From assembly GCA_945828175.1 (NCBI GenBank), contig CALZQD010000039.1, positions 1-10,076 of the forward strand: 10,076 nucleotides of DNA, in the 5' to 3' direction. Below are positions 1 through 6,206 of this stretch, piece after piece. The translations under genes were made by a program, and so were the position numbers. The notes under the pieces are model-generated. The model saw nothing but the letters and a program-made list of their open reading frames with translations, was not told where the DNA came from and searched no databases. This DNA comes from an uncultured Bacteroidales bacterium. GTDB lineage: Bacteria > Bacteroidota > Bacteroidia > Bacteroidales > Muribaculaceae. How positions within the stretch are numbered: the stretch's first letter is position 1; every line of letters starts with the position of its first letter.

Positions 1-1
1 G

Positions 2-277
2 CTCGCGGCATTGCCTTGCACATTTATAATATATGAGTCGCCGCTGCGGCTTGTGAAAACTCTCGAGCAATTGGGCGAAGCCTGTGGCGAAGATCGCGAG
101 GCATCGGTGTCGCGTGAGATCTCTAAACTCCACGAGACGACAGTCAGAGGCACCCTCGGCGAGCTTGTCGCTTATTTCAAAGCGAACCAAGCTAAGGGCG
201 AGATTGTTATAATTGTTAAGGGAAGTGATGAACTTTCGAAAGAACGAATCCATAAAAATAAATATCAAGATAACTAA
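2..277 (+). CDS. rsmI: RsmI, 16S rRNA (cytidine-1402-2'-O)-methyltransferase, C-terminal part (5' end outside window)
   Basis: The reading frame is open from base 2, so this is the last 91 or so codons of a longer gene; the TTG at 11 is an internal codon and not a start. Seen: the segment FIIYESPLRLVKTLEQL, then REISKLHET and a final GEIVIIVKG strand. This matches the second half of the tetrapyrrole-methylase-fold RsmI family, where FYESPHRL, the REL(T/S)K(L/K)HE block and the GE(F/I)V(I/L)VV end are hallmarks. Known role: S-adenosylmethionine-dependent 2'-O-methylation of C1402 in the 16S rRNA P site, in the cytoplasm. The tail after VIIVKG is short and lysine-rich. The next gene starts 13 nt later on the same strand with no visible promoter between, so the two are probably co-transcribed. 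Confidence 0.9.
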   Translation, partial: LAALPCTFIIYESPLRLVKTLEQLGEACGEDREASVSREISKLHETTVRGTLGELVAYFKANQAKGEIVIIVKGSDELSKERIHKNKYQDN

Positions 278-290
278 TTTATTTAATGAG

Positions 291-1160
291 ATGAAAAAAA
301 CATTATTATTCGGAATGGTCGCATTATTAGGCCTTGCGTCTTGTAATTCCGGCAAAAGTGAAGAAGAAGCGGCCGCAGAAGCACGCGCCGACGCTACCAA
401 ACAGGAGCTTGAAACAGCCGTGGCTGACCGCGACCAGCTGCTGAGCCTCGTCAATGAAATCAACACGGGCATGGAGCAGATCAAACAGCTTGAGAACATC
501 CTCACTGTGACGAACAATATACCCGGCGAGACCACCGGCCAACGCGAGCAGATACAGAGCGACATCGCTGCCATTCAGAAAGCACTTGATGAAAGACGTC
601 TGAAGCTCGCCGAACTCCAGAAGAAACTCGAAATCTCGAACCTCACAAACAACAACCTTCGCAAGACAATCGCCAGCCTTCGCAGTCAGATTGACAGCCA
701 GGCAAAGGAAATCGAGACACTCAAGAGCAATCTCGGCGAAGCCAATGAACGCATCGGACAACTCGACGCCGCAGTCGACTCACTCAACGCAACGGTAACC
801 GATGTAGCAAATGAACGCGATCTCGCACAGCAGGAGAGCATCGAGCTGGCCAACGAACTCAACACTTGCTACTATGTAATAGCAACGAAATCAGAACTGA
901 AAGACCACAAGATCATCGAAACCGGCTTCCTGCGCAAGACAAAATTGATGAAAGGTGAATTCGACCAGAATTTCTTCACAACGGCTGACAAACGCACTCT
1001 GACGAGCATCGCCCTTCATGCCAAGAAGGCAGAAGTGCTGACCAATCAGCCCAAGGCTTCTTATAGCATCGAAGACCACAACGGCCAGAAGATTCTCAAA
1101 ATCACGAATCCCGATCTTTTCTGGAGCTTAGGAAACTATCTCGTAGTTAAGATTGACTGA
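291..1160 (+). CDS. Coiled-coil lipoprotein of unknown function
   Basis: I place the start at ATG 291 (289 aa), because it directly begins a lipoprotein signal peptide: MKK, a hydrophobic stretch, then the lipobox LASC with Cys18 as the acylated residue. An upstream ATG at 213 would put 26 charged residues before the signal and overlap rsmI. After the cysteine comes NSGKSEEE, an acidic start that could act as a Bacteroidota surface-export signal (inference). Residues of about 25-200 are low in proline and rich in E, K, Q, L, A and N with heptad-like spacing, consistent with a long coiled coil. The last 90 residues or so look like a small globular domain (GFLRKTKLMKG, then KASYSIED, ending FWSLGNYLVVKID). 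Similar coiled-coil lipoproteins with an FWS...YLV ending occur in Bacteroidales, some annotated as adhesins; I recall this from memory and do not claim that function. The gene is followed by a terminator. Confidence 0.85.
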   Translation: MKKTLLFGMVALLGLASCNSGKSEEEAAAEARADATKQELETAVADRDQLLSLVNEINTGMEQIKQLENILTVTNNIPGETTGQREQIQSDIAAIQKALDERRLKLAELQKKLEISNLTNNNLRKTIASLRSQIDSQAKEIETLKSNLGEANERIGQLDAAVDSLNATVTDVANERDLAQQESIELANELNTCYYVIATKSELKDHKIIETGFLRKTKLMKGEFDQNFFTTADKRTLTSIALHAKKAEVLTNQPKASYSIEDHNGQKILKITNPDLFWSLGNYLVVKID

Positions 1161-1186
1161 TACACGAAACAAATTATTTGAAACGG

Positions 1187-1219
1187 CAGGGGCGCTCCGA
1201 TTTGGGGCGCCCCTGTTTA
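1187..1219 (+). terminator. Rho-independent terminator after the lipoprotein gene
   Basis: The arms CAGGGGCGC (1187-1195) and GCGCCCCTG (1207-1215) pair perfectly. Bases 1196-1198 can add three inner pairs with 1204-1206 (one G-T), leaving the 5-nt loop GATTT. The stem is followed by TTTAT. It lies 27 nt after the lipoprotein stop codon. On the minus strand the following bases (CCGTTTC) are a poor U-tract, so it should act mainly on the plus strand. Confidence 0.85.
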
Positions 1220-1253
1220 TGATGGTATTTGCCGAATGATTGGTCGACGGGTA

Positions 1254-1337
1254 GTTATTGTTGCGTGTCGTCGATTTGTTATTGTTGTTTGGTGATGGAT
1301 TATTATTGCTGTTGTGTGTCGTTTTTATTGCTGCTTG
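1254..1337. repeat. Degenerate 24-bp T/G-rich repeat (about 3.5 units)
   Basis: Units start at 1254, 1278 and 1302, with a partial unit at 1326. Each begins with (G/A)TTATTG followed by a T/G-rich stretch, and ATTG recurs at 1257, 1281 and 1305 (24-bp steps) and again at 1327. By eye, units agree at only about 15-16 of 24 positions, so it is old or may be low-complexity sequence. It lies just past the 3' end of the minus-strand regulator gene, overlapping only its last codons. Confidence 0.35.
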
Positions 1338-1876
1338 TTCGAGGGGTAGAAGGTCTCGAAACTGCTGTCGCTATAAAATATCATTATCGACTGGACTTTT
1401 CTGACATTATCGCCGCAGGAGACGCGACCGGCAATGAAGCTGTCGATTTCTGCGTCGCGAGGACGGGTATCGCCGGGTGATTTTGCGTTTTTTTGGTCAG
1501 AAAGGTCGTTGTCGGGGCCGTAAAAATTATTTGAGCGTTTTTCCGTGTCAGAATTCGACGAGGTTGTATCTTCGTCAATTTCTTTTAGGTCAGGGAATAA
1601 CGAGTCGGCTGCGGCCTGATTTGGTACGTTTTTAGCCTCTGAGATTTGAATATTTTCGGCCGACTCCATATCCCCATTGCCAAACAGGAGCCAGACGACG
1701 TTAAGTGCGGGGTAGGCCTCGTGGATCTTCGTGATGAATTCGTTGCTCACTTTTTTGTTGCGTCCATTTAATAGCTGAGACAGAGTAGGGCGCGGTATTG
1801 AAGCGGCGTCGGCAAACTGCGAACTGGCGATGCCAAGGTGCTCGATATAGATTTTTAAGCGGTCGACAATATCCAT
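1325..1876 (-). CDS. XRE-family helix-turn-helix transcriptional regulator
   Basis: A 183-aa protein starting at ATG 1876 and ending at TAA 1325. Residues of about 5-66 form a Cro/C1-type HTH: QFADAASIPRPTLSQLLNGR carries helices 2 and 3, with the recognition helix around residues 29-38. NVVWLLFGNGDM at 59-70 is the typical close of this domain in Bacteroidales regulators. A polar, low-complexity linker (about 71-155) leads to a C-terminal motif, SIMIFYSDSSFETFYP (163-178), which I recall from many Bacteroidales HTH proteins of this type; its role is unknown to me. No protease, phosphotransfer or ligand domain is visible, so it is not a LexA/CI-like repressor. The gene stands alone, is transcribed away from the non-coding island, and has its own promoter (1918-1948) with a leader of about 35 nt. 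Autoregulation is plausible but not shown. Target genes cannot be told from the window. Confidence 0.85.
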   Translation of the reverse strand: MDIVDRLKIYIEHLGIASSQFADAASIPRPTLSQLLNGRNKKVSNEFITKIHEAYPALNVVWLLFGNGDMESAENIQISEAKNVPNQAAADSLFPDLKEIDEDTTSSNSDTEKRSNNFYGPDNDLSDQKNAKSPGDTRPRDAEIDSFIAGRVSCGDNVRKVQSIMIFYSDSSFETFYPSNKQQ

Positions 1877-1917
1877 TTATATAGAATTTGAAATATTGAA
1901 ATCAAAATTTGGTGTTG

Positions 1918-1948
1918 CAAATGTAATAACAATAATTGTAAATTCAAA
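1918..1948 (-). promoter_or_regulatory. Bacteroidota-type promoter for the HTH regulator gene
   Basis: On the minus strand the -33 box TTTG (1948-1945) is followed after 19 nt by the -7 box TACATTTG (1925-1918), a full match to the TAnnTTTG consensus of the primary Bacteroidota sigma factor. Transcription should start near 1910-1912, about 35 nt before the ATG at 1876. The surroundings are very AT-rich. Confidence 0.75.
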
Positions 1949-2006
1949 ATTTAAAATAATAAATAGTCGATTTGTGTTTGCAAATTCGATGGGCGCTACT
2001 AATTGT

Positions 2007-2020
2007 TTTACATATGTAAA
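2007..2020. promoter_or_regulatory. 14-bp perfect palindrome upstream of the HTH gene, possible operator
   Basis: TTTACATATGTAAA is a perfect palindrome about 60 bp upstream of the -33 box of the regulator gene. A dimeric HTH protein could bind such a site, and it may be an autoregulatory operator. In AT-rich DNA a 14-bp palindrome could also be chance, and it lies further upstream than a typical repressor site. Confidence 0.25.
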
Positions 2021-2297
2021 TAGCTTAAATTAAAAATTTAAAACGATAGTGTTATGTATTGTATATTAAGTGGTTGTGGCTTATAAATATATAGAAATCG
2101 ATGGTTTGGTACTAAAGTTTCGAGTTATATGTTTTGATGCTTTAAAATTATGTCGTTAAATCGTATGAGAATGAATAGATTGCATTAAATGTTAAAGAAA
2201 ATAATCGCTATAAATGGCGGTATTTGCTACTGTAAACTTAGAAAATTTAGATTCTTTTTGCAGCGCAATAGATTTTTAAATTCAGCGAAAGTTCTCC

Positions 2298-2324
2298 CTG
2301 GAATTAGGTTTGAAATAATTCCAG
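2298..2324. repeat. Perfect 9-bp inverted repeat
   Basis: CTGGAATTA (2298-2306) and TAATTCCAG (2316-2324) are exact reverse complements around the 9-nt loop GGTTTGAAA. No T-run follows on either strand, so it is not an obvious terminator. It could be a protein-binding dyad or a small RNA hairpin; no gene is adjacent. Confidence 0.4.
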
Positions 2325-2492
2325 AATATGAATAGATGTCTTGTTTGCACTTGGGAACAGTCCGCCGTATGTATTCTATAGTTTACAATCGTATATAAAC
2401 TCCCGGATAAAATTTTTGAGTTGTATATTGCGCGTCAATTTTAATTGCACGCTGTGCTTCGTTGATAATTATTAGTTGTTACAGTTTGCACC

Positions 2493-2527
2493 TCGACGAT
2501 GCACATGGATGGCATCCTCGATCCATG
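2493..2527. repeat. Two overlapping, mutually exclusive small hairpins
   Basis: TCGACGATGC (2493-2502) can pair with GCATCCTCGA (2512-2521) with one mismatch. Alternatively CATGGAT (2504-2510), in the loop of that hairpin, can pair perfectly with ATCCATG (2521-2527). The second pairing traps the right arm of the first, so only one can form. It sits in a local GC-richer patch of the non-coding island with no gene directly downstream. Confidence 0.35.
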
Positions 2528-2705
2528 CGATAAGAATGAAGGAAATGTGGCAACTTACCGCTAAATGAGCAGATTTGGCGTAGATTTAAATTTTCGCATT
2601 TTCCCATCAACGACAAAGTTTTTCAGATTGACGCAAGTTACATAATCTATATTATGTTAAATCAATTTATGAAACCCTATCTTTGGGGGTGTCATTGGCA
2701 GTTTT

Positions 2706-2801
2706 TTCATTTGTACACTTATTCTCTTATTCTCTTGTTCTCTTGTTCTCTTGCTCACTTGTTCATTTGTCCATTTATTCATTTGTTTATTTGTTCACTT
2801 G
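2706..2801. repeat. Tandem array of twelve degenerate 8-bp units
   Basis: The stretch reads as twelve consecutive octamers with no break in phase, consensus TTC(A/T)(C/T)TT(G/A). Three central units (2730-2753) are identical TTCTCTTG. Units on the right prefer TTCATTTG or TTCACTTG. The top strand is almost free of purines apart from single A or G positions, giving strong strand asymmetry. The unit length is not a multiple of three and no gene covers it, so it is not a protein repeat. It is a microsatellite-like array that could vary in copy number by slippage. Confidence 0.85.
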
Positions 2802-2960
2802 TTTTGGCGATTTTTGGTTGTTGGTTATGATTAATCGTTTATTGGTTTATTAGTTTGACGATTTCTCATCCTTCTTCTCTAATCTATGTTGCCTTAGTCG
2901 TTTTCTATGTTTTCGAATTTCGCTTGTGGTTGTTCATGAGACAATAAAGACAATGTTTAT

Positions 2961-3137
2961 TTCGTAACTGGGCACACCGAAGCATAGCGCAGGAGTACCC
3001 GGTTGGCTGACACCTTACGGCTGATGTCTGTAAGACATATAAATAAGACGATTTCTGTATAAATCGATGTCTTACAGATATCTAACCATTCTTTTTTGTC
3101 TTACCGGGCACATCTCCTCCATGTACCTGGTTACGAA
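2961..3137. repeat. Long nested imperfect hairpin (about 177 nt); candidate structured RNA or palindromic element
   Basis: Five helices nest on one axis: 2961-2972 with 3126-3137 (12 pairs, two of them G-T), 2991-2995 with 3114-3118, 2998-3003 with 3103-3108, 3023-3038 with 3067-3082 (16 pairs, one G-T), and 3049-3054 with 3061-3066 around a 6-nt loop. A run of six T follows the 3067-3082 arm at 3092-3097, which could end a plus-strand transcript. No matching Bacteroidota promoter is evident just upstream and no target-site duplication is visible at the ends. It could be a structured small RNA, a degraded palindromic repeat or MITE-like element, or two decayed inverted copies of one sequence. 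I assign no function. Confidence 0.6.
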
Positions 3138-3143
3138 CTCGCA

Positions 3144-3161
3144 GACGTCCTGCCGGACGTC
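3144..3161. repeat. GC-rich 7-bp hairpin next to the long hairpin
   Basis: GACGTCC (3144-3150) and GGACGTC (3155-3161) pair perfectly around TGCC. It starts seven bases after the long hairpin ends. The following CAACCGG (3161-3167) is complementary to CCGGTTG at 2999-3005, allowing an alternative fold with the long hairpin's left arm. No T-run follows directly. Confidence 0.5.
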
Positions 3162-3539
3162 AACCGGCTTCTATATTACTTATAATCAAAGTGTAATGCC
3201 TTAACTTAACTGCATTGTTTCTTGAGGATTTTTGTCCTATAATTGATTGGTAATTTGCGTTTGTCGGTGGCTTTTTGTTTTGTTTGCATCTTGTTTCTTA
3301 GTTTTATTACCCAGTTCGTTTCGAGGCGTAGCTATGTTTAAAGTATAACTAAATGCTTGAACTTCAGCAAAACTAACATAGTTTTAGCTGGTGGGCTTTT
3401 GTGTAAAACCTCGCTGAAACTCGGGGCTGAGATATAAATTTTATTTTTAAACTCGGAGTTATCGGTGCCTATCAACTGTGTTTAATACCGCGGTGGGCAG
3501 GAGCCTATCACGTCACAGGGAAGGTGGTTTGATGGATGG

Positions 3540-3559
3540 ATTGTGAGACAATTGTGAGA
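3540..3559. promoter_or_regulatory. Direct repeat ATTGTGAGA, 11-bp period, upstream of the menA promoter
   Basis: ATTGTGAGA occurs at 3540-3548 and again at 3551-3559, so the two copies are 11 bp apart, about one helical turn, and present the same face of the DNA. The core TTGTGAG appears a third time at 3592-3598, between the -33 and -7 boxes of the menA promoter. This arrangement suits a regulator binding as tandem subunits. The binding protein is unknown. Confidence 0.4.
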
Positions 3560-3574
3560 ATCGGGCGGGGAATA

Positions 3575-3606
3575 TTTGTCGGGCGAGGGATTTGTGAGTA
3601 TTTTTG
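3575..3606 (+). promoter_or_regulatory. Bacteroidota-type promoter for menA-pyrK-pyrD
   Basis: The -33 box TTTG (3575-3578), a 20-nt spacer and the -7 box TATTTTTG (3599-3606) match the TTTG/TAnnTTTG consensus fully. Transcription should begin near 3611-3614, giving a leader of only about 12 nt before ATG 3625. This placement rules out the upstream in-frame TTG at 3604 as the start codon, since it would lie within the promoter. Confidence 0.8.
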
Positions 3607-3624
3607 CAGTATAATTGTTTCGTT

Positions 3625-4503
3625 ATGGCAAATAAGTTTAATGCATGGATTGAAGCGGTCAGATTGAGGACCATTCCCGTGTCGATAGCGGGGGTTCTGA
3701 CTTCAATCGGCTATGCTGTTTATGACAATAAGTTCTGCTGGCTACCTGCCACTTTATGCCTGCTTTTTGCGGTGTTGGCACAAGTGGCATCGAATTTCGC
3801 AAACGAGTATTATGACTTCAAACGTGGATTCGATAAGGTGGGGCGCGAGGGGCCGCGACGTTCTGTCACCGAGGGCGATATTTCGCCTAAGGCAATGAGA
3901 AACGCGACGTTTGCGACGCTCGGCGTGGCCTGTCTGATAGGCTTGTCGCTCACTTACTGGGGAGGCCTCCGGCTGATTGCCGTGGGCATTTTGATTGCTG
4001 TCGGTGTATTGGCTTACAGCACAGGTCCCTACCCTCTGTCACATCACTGCCTCGGCGAGGTTGCGGTGATCGTTTTCTTCGGCCTCATACCGGTCAATCT
4101 CACTTATTATCTGCAGACAGGATGCTGGTCGACGGAGGTTATGCTCGGATCGATAGCAATTGGCCTGATGGGCGCAAATGTCATCATAGTAAATAATTAC
4201 AGGGATATTGACGACGATATGACCGTGGGCAAGAAGACGCTGACGGTTGTGATGGGCCTCGGATTCAGCCGTTGGCTCTATCTCGTCAACGGTCTTGCCG
4301 CTATTGCCCTTGTGGCACGGATATGGCTGAGCTGTAGCGCGGCATGGCTGGTGATACCTATTATATATATAGCCGTTCACATCGCGCTGTTTGTCAAGAT
4401 CTCGCATCTGAGAGGCCGCGCGCTGAACAAGATGCTCGGCATGACGGCGATGCTGATGTTTTTCTATTCGCTCGGCTTCCTGCTGATGTGCTCGCTAAAC
4501 TGA
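3625..4503 (+). CDS. menA: MenA, 1,4-dihydroxy-2-naphthoate polyprenyltransferase
   Basis: A 292-aa integral membrane prenyltransferase of the UbiA superfamily. It attaches the polyprenyl chain to 1,4-dihydroxy-2-naphthoate, giving demethylmenaquinone, in the cytoplasmic membrane. Seen: the first Asp-rich motif NEYYDFKRGFD at 60-70, followed by the REGPRR segment typical of MenA, and the second motif NNYRDIDDDMTVGKKTL at 190-206. The rest is a series of hydrophobic helices with short loops, and the length is normal for MenA. ATG 3625 is chosen because the promoter's -7 box covers the alternative TTG at 3604. pyrK follows after 26 nt, so menA is the first gene of a menA-pyrK-pyrD operon. Other UbiA enzymes (heme O or 4-hydroxybenzoate type) are less likely, given the GPRR segment and the menaquinone physiology of this phylum. 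Confidence 0.92.
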   Translation: MANKFNAWIEAVRLRTIPVSIAGVLTSIGYAVYDNKFCWLPATLCLLFAVLAQVASNFANEYYDFKRGFDKVGREGPRRSVTEGDISPKAMRNATFATLGVACLIGLSLTYWGGLRLIAVGILIAVGVLAYSTGPYPLSHHCLGEVAVIVFFGLIPVNLTYYLQTGCWSTEVMLGSIAIGLMGANVIIVNNYRDIDDDMTVGKKTLTVVMGLGFSRWLYLVNGLAAIALVARIWLSCSAAWLVIPIIYIAVHIALFVKISHLRGRALNKMLGMTAMLMFFYSLGFLLMCSLN

Positions 4504-4529
4504 AATAATCTCATTATCAATATATCAAT

Positions 4530-5294
4530 ATGACCAAATATCAATTAGACATGACGGTGGTCGCCAACGAGGCGGCGGGAAGCTATCACCTGCTGAAGGT
4601 GACGCCGGCCGACGGCAGGCAGCTGCCCGAAATGGTGCCGGGACAGTTTGCCGAGGTTGACGTCCCCGACTCGAAGACTACATTTCTGCGTCGTCCGATC
4701 TCAATCAACAATGTTGACAGCGCGGATAATACGCTGTGGCTGCTCATTAGAAAGACCGGCGCCGGCACTGCCTCGCTGTGTGCAACAGAGACAGGCGCGA
4801 AGCTGAATATCGTGCTTCCTTTAGGCAACGGATTCTCGACTGCTGCGACGCGACCGCTGCTCATCGGCGGCGGCGTAGGCATCGCTCCGCTGCTCTATCT
4901 CGCGCGGAAATACAATGAAAAGGGAGTGCGTCCCACCCTCATCTTAGGCGCCCGCAGCAAGGGTGACCTGGCGTTGATAGAAGAGTTTGAGACCGTCGGC
5001 GATGTCTTTTACACGACTGAGGACGGCTCGCACGGCATCAAGGGTTTCGTGACAATGAGCGAGGCTTTCACGGCCGAGCACGACCTGATACAATGCTGTG
5101 GCCCGATGCCGATGATGAAGGCTGTAGCCGAGCGCGCGCGACAATTAGGCGTCGAATGCGAGGTATCGCTTGAGAATATGATGGCATGCGGCCTCGGCGC
5201 ATGTCTCTGCTGTGTCGAACAGGATAACAAGGGGCATAACGTATGCGTGTGCTCGGAAGGCCCGGTCTTTAACATAAATCGCTTATCATGGTAA
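4530..5294 (+). CDS. pyrK: PyrK, dihydroorotate dehydrogenase electron-transfer subunit
   Basis: A 254-aa iron-sulfur flavoprotein of the ferredoxin-NADP reductase fold. It carries electrons from the PyrD subunit, through FAD and a [2Fe-2S] cluster, to NAD+ in de novo pyrimidine synthesis. Seen: the FAD-binding RRPISI at 54-59, the nucleotide-binding GGGVGIAPL at 113-121, CGPMPMM at 190-196, and the cluster ligands Cys220, Cys225, Cys228 and Cys241 with CX4CX2CX12C spacing, followed by the family's EGPVF. Two extra cysteines (227 and 239) lie within this segment. Length is normal. The last seven bases overlap the start of pyrD, which points to translational coupling of the two subunits of one heterotetramer. 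Confidence 0.95.
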   Translation: MTKYQLDMTVVANEAAGSYHLLKVTPADGRQLPEMVPGQFAEVDVPDSKTTFLRRPISINNVDSADNTLWLLIRKTGAGTASLCATETGAKLNIVLPLGNGFSTAATRPLLIGGGVGIAPLLYLARKYNEKGVRPTLILGARSKGDLALIEEFETVGDVFYTTEDGSHGIKGFVTMSEAFTAEHDLIQCCGPMPMMKAVAERARQLGVECEVSLENMMACGLGACLCCVEQDNKGHNVCVCSEGPVFNINRLSW

Positions 5295-6193
5295 ACTTAA
5301 ATGTAAATCTCGGCCGGCTGCATCTGGCCAATCCCGTCCTGACGGCATCAGGCACGTTCGGCTATGGACGTGAATTCGCAGACTTCATAGACCTGAACGA
5401 ACTCGGCGGTTTCATCGTTAAAGGCACAACGCTCGAGCCGCGCGAAGGCAATCCCTACCCCCGCATGGCCGAAACGCCGTCGGGCATGCTCAACGCCGTT
5501 GGCCTGCAGAACAAGGGCGTCGATTACTTCATCGAAAACATATATCCGCAAATCTCGGGCTGCAAGTCGCAGGTCATCGTCAACGTCTCAGGCGCCAAGA
5601 TTGAAGACTATGTGGCAGTTTGCGAAAAGCTCGCGCCGCTCGACAAAATCGAGGCAATTGAGGTCAATATCTCATGCCCCAATGTCAAACAGGGCGGCAT
5701 GGCCTACGGCACCACAACCGACGGCGCGGCCGAGGTGACTGCCGCTACAAGAAAGGCTTGGCCGAGACATCTCATCGTCAAGCTGTCGCCTAACGTCACG
5801 TCAATCACCGACATCGCCAAAGCCGTCGAAGGCGAAGGCGCCGACAGCGTATCGCTCATCAACACCATGCTCGGCATGGCAATCGACGTCGAGCGTCGCA
5901 AGCCTATGCTGTCGACGATAACCGGCGGTCTGTCGGGCCCGGCAGTAAGACCTGTGGCCGTGCGTATGGTATGGCAGGTCGCAAAAGCTGTAGCAATCCC
6001 CGTCATCGGTCTCGGCGGTATCATGAGCGGACGCGACGCGCTCGAATTCATCATGGCCGGAGCAACGGCCGTCGAAGTAGGCACCGCCAACTTTATCGAC
6101 CCGTCGGTCACCGTGAAAATCATTAATGAAATCAGAGATTACTGCGAGCGTCACAACATCGCAGATATAAACGAGCTCAGAGGCATAATCTAA
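5288..6193 (+). CDS. pyrD: PyrD, dihydroorotate dehydrogenase catalytic subunit, class 1B
   Basis: A 301-aa FMN enzyme that oxidises dihydroorotate to orotate, the fourth step of UMP synthesis, in the cytoplasm. Seen: ASGTFGYG at 20-27, the lysine of VKGTTL (Lys45), [10 protein letters not shown] at 68-77, and the active-site loop NISCPNV with Cys130. A catalytic Cys, rather than Ser, marks class 1. KLSPNV at 165-170, the FMN-phosphate segments GLSGPAVRP and [14 protein letters not shown], and [12 protein letters not shown] follow in the usual order. The overlap with pyrK identifies it as class 1B, the NAD-dependent form. The gene ends 13 nt from the stop codon of a convergent gene, and the shared hairpin at 6217-6275 begins 23 nt after its stop. 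Confidence 0.96.
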   Translation: MVNLNVNLGRLHLANPVLTASGTFGYGREFADFIDLNELGGFIVKGTTLEPREGNPYPRMAETPSGMLNAVGLQNKGVDYFIENIYPQISGCKSQVIVNVSGAKIEDYVAVCEKLAPLDKIEAIEVNISCPNVKQGGMAYGTTTDGAAEVTAATRKAWPRHLIVKLSPNVTSITDIAKAVEGEGADSVSLINTMLGMAIDVERRKPMLSTITGGLSGPAVRPVAVRMVWQVAKAVAIPVIGLGGIMSGRDALEFIMAGATAVEVGTANFIDPSVTVKIINEIRDYCERHNIADINELRGII

Positions 6194-6206
6194 GAGCTGA
6201 GGAGAC

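Larger units (their letters stand above)
1877..3603. other. AT-rich non-coding island of about 1.7 kb
   Basis: I find no open frame here with coding character on either strand, only short frames broken by stops, and no match to tRNA, rRNA or a known riboswitch. Near the left end is the regulator promoter and near the right end the menA promoter. Between them are several inverted repeats (2298-2324, 2493-2527, 2640-2657 with ACATAAT/ATTATGT arms, 2961-3137, 3144-3161) and an octamer repeat array (2706-2801). The stretch 1877-2480 is especially AT-rich, while 2490-2560 and 2960-3170 are GC-richer islands with structure. The size and composition differ strongly from the tightly packed genes on the right. 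It may be a decayed mobile or gene region, or may encode an unrecognised small RNA. Confidence 0.7.

Noticed and set aside
327..761. 144-aa minus-strand frame inside the lipoprotein gene
   Set aside because: Antisense to a coiled-coil gene with a clear lipobox; antisense of such repeats yields leucine/valine/cysteine-rich false frames.
1229..1480. 83-aa cysteine-rich plus-strand frame
   Set aside because: Its cysteine and tyrosine runs come from the T/G-rich repeat, and its second half is antisense to the regulator gene.
2706..2801. Octamer array as a CRISPR array
   Set aside because: Units are contiguous 8-mers without spacers, far shorter than CRISPR repeats, and no cas gene is present.
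2961..3170. Integron attC site or tRNA-like element
   Set aside because: No GTTRRRY/RYYYAAC core-site pair at the ends, no integrase gene, and no TPsiC-like GGTTCGAATCC segment or cloverleaf.
3368..3375. Minus-strand -7 box TAGTTTTG
   Set aside because: No TTTG -33 box at 19-21 nt and no gene downstream on that strand.
3321..3480. Riboswitch or leader of menA
   Set aside because: Small inverted repeats exist here, but the menA promoter lies downstream of them, so they are not in the menA transcript.
3604..3624. TTG at 3604 as the menA start
   Set aside because: It falls inside the -7 promoter box, upstream of the expected transcription start; ATG 3625 fits the family N-terminus.
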